Origin: Zopfochytrium polystomum
Taxonomy: Eukaryota > Chytridiomycota > Chytridiomycetes > Chytridiales > Chytridiaceae
NCBI GenBank assembly: GCA_025765615.1
Contig: JAIVFJ010000012.1
Location: forward strand, 496,001-560,000
DNA: 64,000 bases
Reading direction: 5' to 3'
Notes under the pieces: model-generated
Database searches by the model: none
What the model saw: the letters and a program-made list of their open reading frames with translations, nothing else
Told to the model about the DNA's origin: nothing
Made by a program: the position numbers and the translations under genes
In this document: piece by piece, positions 48,417 through 60,928 of the stretch
How the letters are laid out: every line of letters begins with the position of its first letter
Position numbering within the stretch: the stretch's first letter is position 1

Positions 48417-50586
48417 TTGATTGAACAACAAACACCAGAAGTCCTCAAAAAAAAAACCAACTAGCTCCACCAACTAATAATCAATCTGCCAAGTGTTTTG
48501 CTTTTCTCTTTTGATATGCATCAAAGTACTTGCCTTTATCCTCTCAACACAGCCATGCAGTCTCCTGTCAGTTCTGTAACTCATTTCTAAATGCTTTGAG
48601 TCTGCAATATTCCTCTGCACATTCTTTCAGGATTCATCATTCCATGAACATCAACACAGGCATTCAGTTTTTGGAGACCCACACCACTAACAACTGCCCC
48701 TGTGCTCTTTTAATGATATTTACTCATTTTCAACAGGGCCTGACAAATTACGATTTAATGATATGGTGCTTTGCTTGCCTCTCAGCTCATGGAGTTGGCA
48801 GTTCAATTTCTGAATTCTCTGTGTTTTCAACCACACTGCAACTCTGACCATCAAACATATTAGTGATTGGGATGACCAATGGTTATGCAAGTGCCAAATC
48901 TCACAACCATGGCAACCTTGTGCAATTTCCGCACGACTTTGGACTCTGTTACATCACGCTAATCCTCTTTGCTCACATAACTTCAGCCAAAGACAAGTTG
49001 CTGTCCTTTCATTGATGGAACCAGGATTGGTTGAGTAGTTTAACCATCCTCTAAACATTTTGCCTGTGCAATATCAAACATCATCTTCCACTTAGGGGGG
49101 AAGATGCCGAAGATAAGTGAAAGATAATCATCAGCACAGAGTTGCAAAGTGGTGTTAGCATGGATTGGAACCAACTTGGCATGGTCTTCTTGGTGCCAGG
49201 CTGCTGGCTTGGAAAAATGCTTAGCCAAATGAATCTGGACTCAGGATTCGAACTATGGAATACCTAATTATTGCTGGGCTTACTTGACTAACGCACACAT
49301 ATTGAAAGCTTCAGCTTTTATACACAGACAAACTAACACACAGATTACTTAAGTTCCATTTACAAGCAAAGGGTGTTCTGCACTCTAAACAAGACCAATC
49401 TGTCTGAGAGCACCAGATCTCCATCTACTTTGGCAACAAAGGGCGTTTCACTCTGAACAAAAAAAGGGCTCCCAATTCTGTGAAATACCAGCAGCAAATT
49501 TAGCCCGTATTCTGGTCCAACTGACTTAACGGTCTGAAACCTGATTCCTAACTTCTTCTTAAAGCGAAACATTTCCAGCTTTAGCAAGTTTGTTGCGCTT
49601 TCCATTCTTGGTTCCACCCACAGGCCGACCTCGAACCCAACAGCACCTCGCCGCACCTCCGGCTGAACACCACACTAGCCCCAACCAGCGATTAAAGAAA
49701 GGAGCAACCTGGAGAACGCCCTTGGCTCCGCCTTGACACAACGAAAAACAGCACCACCACAATGAAAACAAAGGAAATGGCGCTCCCGCACGCTGAATAA
49801 AGGAACGCGCTTCACGGAGCGCGAGGCAGCCGCCATGTTCAGCTGGCGCGGCAGGCTTACGATCTGTGGACGACGGGCCACTCGTGCGGCGATATTACCT
49901 GGAGGTAAGTTCGTCGAGCGGGGGGGATCAGCGTGTGTTGTGTGTGGGTGTGTGATTATTTGTTTCACACCATCATCATCATCGTGGGAGACAATTTTTT
50001 CGCCCTTTTCAGTCCCTCACACACTTCACTCACTCACTCACACTCTCACTCACTCACTCAAAAAAAATTCGACTCCGCCCCCCAAAACCCAGACGATCCA
50101 CGTCGCGCGCGCTGCGGCCTCCCGCCCACCCACCGAACGCGGTGTCAGGAGGAGGACGGCGGCCGCCGTCCTGTGCGTGGGGCCAGGGTGGGGCGGCCGG
50201 ATCTGGGAGGGAAGGGTGGCCGCGAGGAGGGGGAGGAGGAGGAGGAGGAGGAGTTACGGAGAAGCGAGCGTGCAAAAACCAGGGTCAAGTCTAAGTCTAT
50301 GCTTCTTTTTCAATTACAAAAAAAAAAAAAAAAATTATTAATAAAGAGGTCCAGTTCGGATCGCACACACAAAATGCGGATTCGTGACTTGCCCTCGCGC
50401 TGGTAAACCCCCCCACATTTAAATAGCGCATCAACCCAGCGGCTTTCTTTTCTCTCTCTCTCTCTCTCCCTCTCGACAAGCCACCGCGTTTCCTTCCCCT
50501 CACTTTACCTGCTTTTCCACTCTCTTCCCACTAGTACTCCCAGCAAAGCAGGGCAAGGCAAGAAAACCCCCCAACTTCAGCATCAA
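48417..50586. other. Spacer without a resolved gene; one candidate first exon
   Basis: No gene I can support firmly. Minus frame 49228-49040 (HFSKPAAWHQEDHAKLVPIH...) is unrecognised. At 49835-49904 an ATG opens a short Arg-rich, Asp/Glu-free stretch (MFSWRGRLTICGRRATRAAI) ending at a GTAAGT donor, which could be a first exon with a mitochondrial presequence. CA/CT-rich DNA (50030-50060) and an A16 run (~50320) follow. Confidence 0.35.
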
Positions 50587-51774
50587 ATGCACGGAAACGG
50601 CACCATCACCCGCAGCAGCAACAACAGGACGGTCGGCTCCCTGCCGCCATCCAAGCGGGCCTCGCACGCCACCCCGAGGGAAGCGAAAGTCAAAGCCCCA
50701 AAGCCAGCGCCGCAGCAGCAAGAGCAGCAGCAGCAGCAACTGCCACAGCAGCCGCGCCGCCGGCGTCGCAGTACCCACAGCGACGGCGGAAGCAGCAGCA
50801 GCAGCAGCAACGACGACGACAGCGTCGACGACGCCTACAACTCGAGCGACGAAGCCGCGACGCACGCCGCGCCGCTGTTTAACCCGTACGCCTTTTACTC
50901 GCGAGACGGCGGCCAAACGAACACCGCGGCGCACGGCGTCCCCGCGCCGCCCCTGCCCCTCCGCACCGCCACCCACCGCTACCTCTTCGAGCGTCGCCAC
51001 CGCACCGCATTCGGCAACCCCATCCACTACCACTACATCCCGGACCTCGCCACAGCCGCAGTCGCAGCCGCAGCCGGCAGCACCAACGCGTCGCGCGCCG
51101 CCACCGCCGACGTCCGCGCCGCGCTGCTGGCCCTCGCCGCGGCGCAGGCGGACGCGGCGAGGGCCGCCGCGTGGTACCTGTCCGCGCGCGGGCACTGCCG
51201 CGTCACTGGGTACGACCTCGATTGCAACAACGACCCGTGCGCGCAGTGGGTCGCGGACCTCGCCGCGCGGCTGCGCAACGCCGTCGCCGCGCTGGTCCGC
51301 TTCGAGCGCCGCGGCGTGCTGCTTGCGGCGGCGGCGGCGGCGGCTACTGTTCCTGTCCGCGGCCGTCACCACCAGCAGCAAAGAGTCGACAACGAGACGG
51401 AGACCGACCCCGAGCCCGTCAGCGCCGCGGGCGGGTTCGACCTCCGCGGCCCGCACGCGGGCTGGTCCCGCCGCACGCTGGCCACCGTCAAGGCCATGGC
51501 GTCCAGCCAGTCCCGGCCGCGTGGCGGCGTTATGGTCGACGGCTGCGGCGCGCTGTACGCGACCGAGGCCGCGGCGCGCGCGGCGTACCTGCGCGACGCG
51601 AACACGTTCTTGAACAGGCCTGAGCGGCTCAAGTGGGGTGGTGGTAGTGGCGGGCGGTCCGCCGCGCCGCCGGGGAAGGCGGCGGCGGCGGAGCCGGTGA
51701 GGCAGTCGCGGATCAAGAAGATGAACTGCGATGCGGCGCTGCGCGCGTACATTGACGGGCGGCTGGAGCTGTGA
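50587..51774 (+). CDS. Host hypothetical protein, low-complexity N-terminus
   Basis: 395 residues in one GC-rich frame from ATG 50587 to TGA 51772. Residues ~35-95 are Lys/Pro-, Gln- and Ser-rich (QQQEQQQQQLPQQP; SSSSSSNDDDS), then NPYAFYSRDGG. A folded-looking Ala-rich helical part follows, with ARGHCRVTGYDLDCNNDPC and VADLAARLRNAVAALVRFE. The C-terminal part (WSRRTLATVKAMASS, DGCGALYATEAAARAAYLRD, NCDAALRAYIDGRLEL) is helical. Strong third-position GC bias supports coding. No known domain; possibly nuclear. The (GA)n array follows 35 bases after the stop. Confidence 0.65.
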   Translation: MHGNGTITRSSNNRTVGSLPPSKRASHATPREAKVKAPKPAPQQQEQQQQQLPQQPRRRRRSTHSDGGSSSSSSNDDDSVDDAYNSSDEAATHAAPLFNPYAFYSRDGGQTNTAAHGVPAPPLPLRTATHRYLFERRHRTAFGNPIHYHYIPDLATAAVAAAAGSTNASRAATADVRAALLALAAAQADAARAAAWYLSARGHCRVTGYDLDCNNDPCAQWVADLAARLRNAVAALVRFERRGVLLAAAAAAATVPVRGRHHQQQRVDNETETDPEPVSAAGGFDLRGPHAGWSRRTLATVKAMASSQSRPRGGVMVDGCGALYATEAAARAAYLRDANTFLNRPERLKWGGGSGGRSAAPPGKAAAAEPVRQSRIKKMNCDAALRAYIDGRLEL

Positions 51775-51807
51775 GCGGGGGACGGGGGGGTGGGGGGGGG
51801 GGGTGGT

Positions 51808-51809
<2 letters not shown>

Positions 51810-51874
<65 letters not shown>
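51810..51874. repeat. (GA)n microsatellite
   Basis: About 32 uninterrupted GA dinucleotides, preceded by a G-rich run (51783-51810). Confidence 0.95.
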
Positions 51875-51879
<5 letters not shown>

Positions 51880-52943
51880 GGTGATTGGAACTTTTTTGAG
51901 AAAGCCTCTTGGCCTGATATTTTTGGCCCATCGTCTTGCCGACTTCTTTCTTGGGTCTGTCGTTTCATTTCACCCGTGCTCGTCTTCTTTGCTATCTTAT
52001 TCGCGCTTTGCATAATCGCCCCGTCACCCTTATGCTTCACTTCTTTCGCTTATTTTTTTTCACCGCGCGAGTTCCCCCCCTGACACTCTTGTTTGGGGCC
52101 TCCGCCCAGCCCCTTATTATGTATGTGTTTGAGCCAAGCGCCACATATACATGTATGCTACGGCAGAGACAAAAAAAAAAAAAAAAAAAAAAAAGGAAAC
52201 AAGTCCACAACAATTCTCACACCCCCACCCCGCTTTGATCCTTAAAAAAAATAAAGAACCGGAAGATCGGAAGCAGAGCAAACCTCAGGTATGTATAAGC
52301 GCCTTTGCACGACTGAGCCTGAGCCCGCGGGAGAGACAGAGAAATAGGAAACAGAGCAGCGTTCTTTGATAGCGAGATGGAGCGACCAGTAGAAAATCAT
52401 AAATATTTGGCCACAGCACTAGCCCAGGGGCCGAGGTGGGAAAAATGTTTGTGTATGTACAGTACAGTAAGGAAGCGGGTACCAGAAACTTGGCGGCAAG
52501 TAGGAACAGCACAAAAGACAGATTTTGTAACCAAAATTGCGAGGACTATCAGTTAATGCATCCACAACAACCAGAGTCCCGCGGGGGATTCGGGGTGCGC
52601 CCGGTGCGGCAATGCAGACCACCACCGAACGCTGCTACTTTTTCAATGTCCAATTGACCAATTGACTCTCCTTGGGCGATACTCTGCAGCCTCGGCTGCT
52701 GCAGCAAATGAGCAAATTTAGTTTCACGGATATTGTGGTAAGCTGAAAGCGAGAGAGAAGAGAGAGAGAGAGAGTGTGTGTGTGTGTGTGTGTGAGGGGG
52801 AGAGAGAGACAGAGAGATGGAGAGTTTGCCCGCGTGTGCGCCGCCGATAGGCGGTCGGGAACAACATTGAAAGAACCCTTGCGCCTGTCACGTGTCTTGC
52901 TCCTCTGTCGCTCTCTCTCTCTTTGTTGCTCACTCTCGCTCTC

Positions 52944-52988
<45 letters not shown>

Positions 52989-53203
52989 CTCTCTCTCTCT
53001 CTCGCTCTCTCTCTCTCTCCCGCTCTCTCTCTCTCTCGCTCTCTCTCTCTCTCGCTCTCTCTCTCCCTCGCTCTCTCTGTCCGTCTGTCTGTCGGTCTGT
53101 CTGTCTGTCTGTCTCCCCCCATATCCCACCCTGGCCAGACTGCCATCCTTTTTTTCCCTCCTCTGGGCCAATGGAATGGCCTTTCTTTCTTTCTTTCTTT
53201 TCC

Positions 53204-53235
<32 letters not shown>
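51875..53235. other. Spacer and presumptive promoter of the dehydrogenase gene
   Basis: No supported gene. Holds an A-run at about 52170-52195, (GT)n at 52774-52792, CT arrays at 52908-53100 with TCTG repeats at 53088-53112, and (CA)n at 53204-53232 directly before the ATG. CT-rich DNA just upstream of a start codon is common in fungal promoters; function here is not shown. Confidence 0.6.
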
Positions 53236-56070
53236 ATGTTGAGCCGCGCTGCCTCCGCCGCCGCCGTTGCCGCCGCCGCCGCGCGCCGGCCGGCTACCGC
53301 CACTGCAGCGACGACCTTCTCCTCGTCGTCCTCCAACGCGTTCCCCTCCTCGCCATTCCGCCGCAGCCTCGCGTCGTCCGCAGCAGCAGCAACAGGCGCC
53401 GCAGTCCCAAAGACCCAGCTGTTCATCAACGGAGAGTTCTTTGACTCGCAAACCTCCGACTGGATCGAGCTGCGCGACCCGGTGAGCATGATTATTGACG
53501 ATCATACTGTGGCGAGAGTGTGACAGAGGAGGAAGAGAGAAAGAGAGAGGGAGAGACGGGTTTGAGTCGCTTTGGACGCGACGCTCCCTCCCCCACAGGG
53601 TTCGTTTTTTTTTTTTTTTTTTTTTTTTGCTAACCCCACACTTTATTGATTTCAAAACCAGGCAACCCAAGAGCTCGTGACGCTGGTCCCCAAGGCCACC
53701 GACCAGGAACTCAAGTATGCGTCGGACTCGGCCGCTGCCGCCTACAAGACGTGGAAAAAGTCCAGCGTCTTGACGCGCCAGCGCGTCATGCTCAACCTCC
53801 AGGCCCTCGTCCGCGACAACATGGTGCGTGTCCGCAATTTTTTTTGTTTAATGCCTCCCCGCTAACTCTCGCTCGCTGCCAATTTTTTTAGGACAAGCTC
53901 GCAACTTCCATCACCCGCGAGCAGGGAAAGACGTTCCCCGATGCCAAAGGTAACATTGGGGGGGCAACACAGACGAAAACCGGGCGATGCCCTTGCTTAC
54001 ACAAACACGAACACACACAAACGCACACGCATTCGAAAACAAAAAGGCGACGTCCTCCGCGGCCTCCAAGTCGTTGAAAACGCCTGCGGCATCCCCAGCC
54101 TCCTCCTCGGCGAGTCGCTGCCCGTCTCGACCGACATGGACACGTACACGATCCGCCAGCCCCTCGGCGTCGTCGGCGGTATCGCGCCCTTCAACTTCCC
54201 CGCCATGATCCCGCTGTGGATGTTCCCGCTCGCCATCGCCTGCGGCAACACGTGCATCATGAAGCCTTCCGAGCGCGACCCGGGCGCCATGATGATCCTC
54301 GCTAAGCTCGCCGAGGAGGCCGGCGTGCCAAAGGGCGTTTTGAACGTGGTGCATGGAAGTGAGTTGTGCTGTTGTTGTTGTTTGTTTGTTTGGTGATTGC
54401 GGACGAAAAACTTAAAAACACTCACACGCAAACACAAGGCGTCAACACGGTCAACTTTATCTGCGACGACCCGCACATCAAAGCCATCTCGTTCGTCGGC
54501 GGCGACCTGGCCGGCAAGTACATTTTCCAGCGCGGCACGCAAAACGGCAAGCGCGTGCAGTCGAACCTCGGCGCCAAGAACCACGGCGTGATCCTGCCCG
54601 ACGCCAACAAGAACCACACGCTGAACCAGCTCGTCGGCGCCGCGTTCGGCGCCGCCGGCCAGCGATGCATGGCGCTCTCCACCGTCGTCCTCGTCGGCGA
54701 GGCACGCGACTGGCTGCCCGAGCTCGTCGAGCGCGCAAAGAACCTCAAGGCCACGTCGGGATTCGCAGAGGACGCGGACCTCGGCCCGCTCATCTCTAAG
54801 GAGGCCAAGGCCCGCGTCGAGCAGCTGATCCAGTCGGGCGTCGACGAGGGGGCGAAGCTGTTGCTTGACGGTCGGGGTATCAAGGTTTGCCTTTTTTTTG
54901 GTTTCTGGTTTTTATTTTTTCTCTTGTTGGATGAGCGGGCGCAGTTGGTTTTTCTCTCTTCTCTACCATTGTGTCTGATCGCTCGCTTGTACTTGATTCT
55001 TGCCCCACAGCCCGCCGGATTCGAGAGCGGCAACTTTGTCGGGCCGACCATCCTCGCAGGCGTCAAGCCGCACATGAAGTGCTACACCGAAGAGATCTTT
55101 GGCCCCGTAAGGATGTTTTTTTTTAAAACAATTTTTTTTGGCCCCCCGCTGGCATACTCTACGACTCGGTTCGACTCACACACTTTTGGTCCACTTTCTC
55201 TCCATGAAAACTCCACCCCCCAGGTTCTCATTTGCCTCGAGGCCGAGACGCTCGACGAGGCCATCGAGATCATCAACGCGAACCCGTACGGCAACGGAAC
55301 GGCCATCTTCACCAACTCTGGCAGCGCGGCGCGGAAGTTCCAGGACGACGTCGACGTCGGTCAAGTCGGGTGAGAGGCTATGAGCATGAGCGTGAGCGTT
55401 GCACAATTTGCAGTTTGCTGATCACAAACTCCTCTCTTCCCCCCCTTAAAAAAAAAACACACACACTCAAACACACCCTCTTGGTTTTTTTTGGCGAGCG
55501 CAGCATCAACGTTCCTATCCCTGTTCCTCTCCCAATGTTTTCGTGAGTACAAGTTCTTCGTTCATTTTTCTTTTTTTTTTTTTTTTTTTTTTTTGTTTCC
55601 CCATTCCCCACGCCCCACGCCGTGTACACGCGCGCCTTGCAAGCTTCACTAACCGTGCAAGGTGATTTCTCTCTCTTTCCGTGCGTCAAACTCTGTCTCT
55701 CTCTCCACCCTTTTTTCTTCCGCGCACCTTCTTCTTTTGGTCGCGTGCAGGTTCACCGGTAGCCGCGGTTCTATCCAGGGCGACCTGAACTTTTACGGCA
55801 AATCGGGCGTGCAGGTATGTGCGTGCGTGCGTGGGGGGGTGAAGACATGAGTTGACAACCGGCCAACTCTTCCTCTAACCACTGTTAATTTTCCCTTTTC
55901 CTTTACTCATGCCTCTCTCTCTCTGTCGCTTGTATCGTTTTCCTTTCTTGTGTGTTTCTGTTTTTCCCTTTATTCAGTTCTACACGCAAACCAAGACCGT
56001 CACGGCGCTTTGGAGAAGCGAAGACGCCACGACGTCGCGGGCGGCCGTGAACATGCCGACGATGCGATAA
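53236..56070 (+). CDS. ALDH6A1: Methylmalonate-semialdehyde dehydrogenase (acylating), mitochondrial
   Basis: Ten exons: 53236-53481, 53662-53823, 53892-53949, 54047-54358, 54439-54884, 55011-55106, 55224-55369, 55504-55542, 55751-55814 and 55978-56070; 553 residues. All introns are GT-AG and phases match. The N-terminus is Ala/Arg/Ser-rich without acids, a mitochondrial presequence. Family motifs: [53 protein letters not shown] with the catalytic Cys (codon 54666), [25 protein letters not shown] and [12 protein letters not shown]. It oxidises methylmalonate and malonate semialdehydes to propionyl- and acetyl-CoA in valine and pyrimidine catabolism. CoA-dependent, NAD+. Length normal; no defects. 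Confidence 0.95.
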
Positions 56071-57424
56071 AACAACTTTTTGAGGGCGGCGCGCGCGTTC
56101 GCGCCAATGCAAGCAGTACTGTATTTTTTTTTTTTTCTTGGGTTGGTACGTTGGTTGGTTGGTTGGTTGGGACGGCAAAAAAAAAAGGAAAAAAAAAAGA
56201 AAAAGCGAGGGCTGGGGAAGAAAAAGAAGAGAAGGAGTATTAATATGCGGGAATTCAGAATTCTGGGAAGATGAAGGTGGGCCGGCTTCTTATTTGTAGT
56301 GCCCACCACCCACCAATGAAGCAAGTTGTGCCTTGCTCGTTCCCAGTGAGGCTCGCGTTGCCTGTGAAGAAGTCTTGCCTGTCCGGACCCTCTTGGTCCA
56401 ATTCCGCAAAACAACTTCGCCGTGCAAAAAAAAAAGCACCATTGTTACGCAATTTGAGAATCTCTTCACACAGCCATGCATTGGCAATAAGGCTGCGCCG
56501 TCTGCGGGTACTCAATTACCCCTATCCGTTTCCGCACTGATCGACGAAATACAGATACCCGCTTGGTTTAATTAGTAAAATACACCCGAAACGGGTGTCC
56601 GCGTCCGCTCCAAATCCGCAATGCGGACATTAAGCAAAATTCGTGTCCGGGTTTTGCGGATACGGATAAGCGGATAAGCGGATATCTTGTACCCGCTTTT
56701 TCGGACAGAAGCCTTAATTGGCAATTGTACATGTACAAGGAAGCATGACATCCGCCCAAAGAGAAATCTTTTTTTTTATTTTTACTATTCCACGCAGCCA
56801 GAAGCTGCGTGACGGGAAGAGTGAAATGCCACGCAGGTATGGCAGGGAGCCAAGAACCTTGACAAAACCAAGCGTGTCTCCACGCACAGGCCACCCTAGC
56901 TGTTAACGCTACCAGGAAACAAACAAGAAGAGAAGCAACAACAACCAAGGAAAGAGAAAAGAAGAGAATAAGGAGGGCTGAGGCCCTGTGGAGAGTGTCC
57001 AGTGGACAGTGGAGAGGGTGGTGAGTGGAGGCAAATGGGAAATGGCAACGCCGCGGAAAATGTGAGCAGGGAGGAGATCCTCAGGGAACGTCAGGGGGCT
57101 CAGGATTGGGATAACGCGGAAGCGGCGGAGTAACCCAAGGTAGTGTTGCCGCCAGGCTAGAATGCCCTTGTGTGAGAGCAGCCAGTCCGGAGGGCAATTG
57201 TTGTTGGAATGAAAGCGACCGCATGTGTTGCATTGAGGGGCGCAAGGCTGTCGCTGTTGCCGGGCAGGAGTCTGATGAGGAGGAGGGGATGCGGACCGCC
57301 CAAAGAGAAATCTGTTTCAGGGAACTCTGAGCAGAAGAAAGAAGTCGGCGTATCTGTTTTAGGAGGTTCTGGTAGTGAAACAACTCAGATAAACAGATCC
57401 AGAGAGAGTACGCTGCTTCCCTTG
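56071..57424. other. Spacer 3' of the dehydrogenase gene
   Basis: No supported gene. Short purine runs (56170-56230) and GCGGATA-type repeats (56580-56700: CGGATACGGATAAGCGGATA). Open frames are short and unrecognised. Confidence 0.5.
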
Positions 57425-57837
57425 TGTCAGGTGGAACTGACTGGTTAGCAGCAAGAGGCACAAGATGGACCTGAACCTATTGTGACTGTCAGTTACCATT
57501 CTCACGATGCCCATGGGAGAGCGAGCCACTGCCAATGCAGACCTGGGTGCTGGCTTGCGCTGTTGACAAATACTCCAAGTATTAAGTGGAACAGAACCCT
57601 GGTGTTAACAGTTTTCCTCCTCCTCTGCTCAAAGCAGATAATATAGGAGAGGTTTATCCTGTGCTGGTCACGCTTGCCTAGTAACTATTATAGTGTGCAT
57701 ATCATCATTATTTATCAATTATTCATAACAGAGTTTTTTCTCTTTCTCTCCCAAGTTGGGGAGAAGGACCACCCACAAACACACATCTCCACTTCATTCA
57801 CTCCTTCCACCCACTCACTCAGAGTAGGCTGTTTACA
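57425..57837 (+). mobile_element. Solo Copia LTR with target duplication CCTTG
   Basis: TGTCAGGTGGAACTGACTGG ... GTAGGCTGTTTACA, 413 bp, flanked by CCTTG at 57420-57424 and 57838-57842. The duplication fixes both LTR ends and shows intra-element recombination after insertion. Confidence 0.9.
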
Positions 57838-58175
57838 CCTTGTTTACACTTTAGTGGCTCTTTCCCTCTTTTAGGGTCCTGTTGAAGTGTCTTGTATCCC
57901 TTTTGCTGTCAAAAATTCTTTTCTCTCTTTTCTGTCTTTGTTTGCATTGAGTGGTCATTAGCGCAGAGGGCCTTGAGCTGGACCACCTCGAGCGCTGCGC
58001 CGACTGGAGCTATGAAGGTGCGCGAAACCCGTGTTTTGCCCCCCCAAGACCAACTGAGCCGAACGACGTGTAGACTGATATCAGCGTCTGCCTACACACA
58101 CACACACACACACACTCTCTCTCTCTCTCTGTCTCACTCGCTCTCATGTAAGGCCTCATTGAGCGTTCCTAATGT
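57838..58175. other. Junction region between LTR and second viral block
   Basis: Contains (CA)n followed by (CT)n at about 58095-58135. The change to AT-rich viral DNA happens between about 58150 and 58230. No gene seen. Confidence 0.5.
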
Positions 58176-59687
58176 TTGTTTACTAGTCAGAAATTCTGGT
58201 GTTCTAATAAAAGTGAGGCCTCAAAAATAAACACAGATATATTTAATGACAAAACTAAAGAGAAACTATTAAAAGCGTTTATTTGTACAACAAGCCATAG
58301 GAGATTTGTTGACATTGTTAAATACTACACAGAAAATGACCCTAACTTGAGTTTTGAATATGTTGGTAAAATAGATGGAAAACAAGTTTGGTACCAATGG
58401 AGTAATGGAATATGGTGTCAAACCGAATCTCCTGAAGTTGATTTTATATTTGAATCCATAGAAGAAGATTATAAAAAAATACTGCGTCATGGAGTGTCAG
58501 AAAAAAGTAAATTGTACTCATTTGGAAAAAATAACAAAAGATTGTGGTGACAATTCATTTCGAAATCAAGTCATGAACATGTGGATGAAAGTATTCAAAA
58601 ATGAAACTTTTGAAGAGCTTATTGATAGTAATCCGTACTTGGTGGGGTTCAACAATGGACTGTATGATTTGAAGGAATGGTTTTCAGACCAAGAAAGAAA
58701 GATGACTATATATCAATGACTGTTGGATATGACTTCAAAGAATGTTCCAACGTGTATAGAGATGAAATAATGAAATTCTTCTCTGACATAATACCAAACC
58801 CTGAAAATAGGCATTTCTTGTTGAAAACACTATCATCAACATTACTTGGGAAGAATAGAGAAGAACGCTTAGCTATCTTTACAGGTAAGACAAGAAATGG
58901 AAAAGGAGTTTTAACAGATTTGATGGCCTGTACTTTGGGTGATTATATGGCTACTCCTTCTGGCTGTTTCATACAAGAAAATAGACCTGATACAGGGTCT
59001 CCTGATCCTGATTTGTTAGACTTGAGAAAGAAAAGATTGATTCTAATGAATGAAATAACAGACAATAAACCTTTGAATAGTCCTTTTGTAAAAAACTTGG
59101 TAGGAAATGACTCTATTCGATGTAGAACATTGTATTCTTCAAGAATTATAACATTTAAAGCACAATTCAAAATGATTATAAATTGCAATGAAAGACCTCC
59201 TACAGATGCAGGGAAAAATGATTTATGGTCAAAGATTTATCTGTTAATATTCCCAATAACGTTTGTGGACTCAGAACGTGAAATAAAAGATCCTTCTGTT
59301 GAAGTACTTTAAAAGAAAAGATAACATTATGGAAGGAAGAATTTATGTGCATTCTTATTGAATATTATAAGAAGTACATAGAAGAAGGGGGTTGACTATA
59401 CTCCTGATATAATAAACATGATACAAAAGAGAAACGTGAAAATGATAGTATCAAAGATTATATAGATAACTATTTAGAACGAAACAATAATGGTGTTTTA
59501 AAAGTGAGTCTGGTTATAAATAACTATTTAGCAATAAATAAAATGAAGATGAAGAAAAAAAACGAACCTTAGAGAAGATTTTATAAAACATTTGGGAACT
59601 CCTCATGATCAAAATCCTGCACGGTCTTATTGGATTGGTTGGTCTTTTATTTCTAACGATATTGATCCTGTCGTTGATGATTTGTGA
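58176..59687 (+). pseudogene. D5-type SF3 helicase, 5'-truncated and frameshifted
   Basis: Frames 58176-58550, 58489-58719 and 58677-59312, and a short-frame tail to TGA 59685, form one protein. D5N region: YVGKIDGKQVWYQWSNGIW, then NPYLVGFNNGLYDL. SF3 helicase: FTGKTRNGKGVL (Walker A, ~58880-58915), KRLILMNEITD (Walker B) and FKMIINCNERPP (motif C Asn). A winged-helix-like tail ends SNDIDPVVDDL. The frame switches near 58530 and 58680 and several times after 59300, at short A, T or G runs. The N-terminal primase part is absent; the first codons join non-viral DNA. In large DNA viruses this hexameric helicase unwinds the replicating genome. No initiator ATG is evident. Confidence 0.75.
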
Positions 59688-60928
59688 TGATGTATAAGTT
59701 TGTATAAGTTTGTATAAGATTGTATAAGATTGTATAGAGATGTTTTATTGAAAACCTGTCGACACCATGGTTTAAGAAATTCTAATGTACAAATTGTTTC
59801 GACTTTGTACGATGTTTTGTTGTAAACTGATGCTTGTCAGTATTGTAATTATTATTTTTTTTTAAAAATCAAAAGTAAATAAAAATGATAAATTGAACTT
59901 TTGATTTTTTTCTATACATAGAGACGATGAAGTTATACATTATAATAAAATAAATAAAGAAGACCATAAATAAGGTTGTACAAGAGTTAGATTTCTTCAA
60001 CTTAGAAAGTGAGAGAAAAAGAACTTATACAATGAGTCGATAAGAACTTATACAAGTCTTATACAATCTAATACATGGTCATAAATATATCACAAAAAAG
60101 AATTTTTTTGTAAACATTTATCCACAAGGCATTCAAGAATAAATAATGAGGACTATAAAAATAACAAATTAAAATGTTTTGAAATTATTTTTGATATATT
60201 ACAGTTGAGAAGTCTGTTCGACTGTTAGCAAAATGTTAGATTTAGATTCAGGGTAAAAAAAGGAAATAGCCCGAAACGTCTGTTCGACGGGTTCCTTTCG
60301 AAACAATGAAATCAAATAAGGAAATATTAGAGAAAAGCTAATGAAATGAATCATAAATTAGGAAGAAAATATTGGGAAAACCATGTGAAAGCGTGTGTAA
60401 TATGACACAAATTAGGATAAAAATAATTGTGTGAAATAATATATTAAAACTTTTTTGAAAATATTTGATATATTATTTTTTTTGCGCGGGTTTGGTATAA
60501 ATCAATTGACAAATGTATCTAACAAAGGAGGGGAAGAGCGTTTACGAGACGCTTGTTGAATTTCTTGAAGTTTCTCAGGATGTTTTACAGCATAAACAAT
60601 ATTATGGAAACATCAACCACGTTTTTCTTTAAGTTCTTGAATTTTAGGAATGACATACAAGTAAAGTCGAACGAGATCACGCTGGGACAAATGTCAATAG
60701 ATGAAGTTAATTCAGGTGAGAGCATAAATACAATAAATGTATGAAGAAAAAGTTTTAAACAAGAGCGCACTGCGTAAGGAAAAGGACATTATAATATTGA
60801 AGAATGTAAATGTCGACAGAAATACAACTTGATTATGTGTGTATAAAAAGTAAAACAACGATGAGAGATGAAAGAGAGGAATGGTCAAAAGCATGTGAAG
60901 AATGTTGTAGACGAACAGGGAAAAAGAA
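59688..60928. other. AT-rich non-coding stretch
   Basis: No supported gene. Short direct repeats of TTTGTATAAGTTTGTATAAG at 59695-59745, and a GACGGGTTCCTTTCG / CCCGAAACGTC block at 60270-60300 with weak dyad symmetry. The frames 60553-60744 (plus) and 60585-60770 (minus) are not convincing. Confidence 0.4.

Noticed and set aside
34627..48421. Target-site duplication for the Copia element
   Set aside because: The flanks ATGTT and TTGAT do not match; the outer LTR end is also mutated.
49225..49310. tRNA-like B box (GTTCGAATCC on the minus strand) with an A-box-like string
   Set aside because: The T-stem does not pair and no acceptor stem forms; at most a decayed tRNA-derived SINE.
51366..52040. 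Long minus-strand frame over the (GA)n array
   Set aside because: Ser/Leu repeats from the microsatellite plus the antisense of the 50587 gene.
52774..53235. N-terminal extension of the dehydrogenase frame
   Set aside because: Codes only CT- and CA-repeat peptides; ATG 53236 begins a proper mitochondrial presequence.
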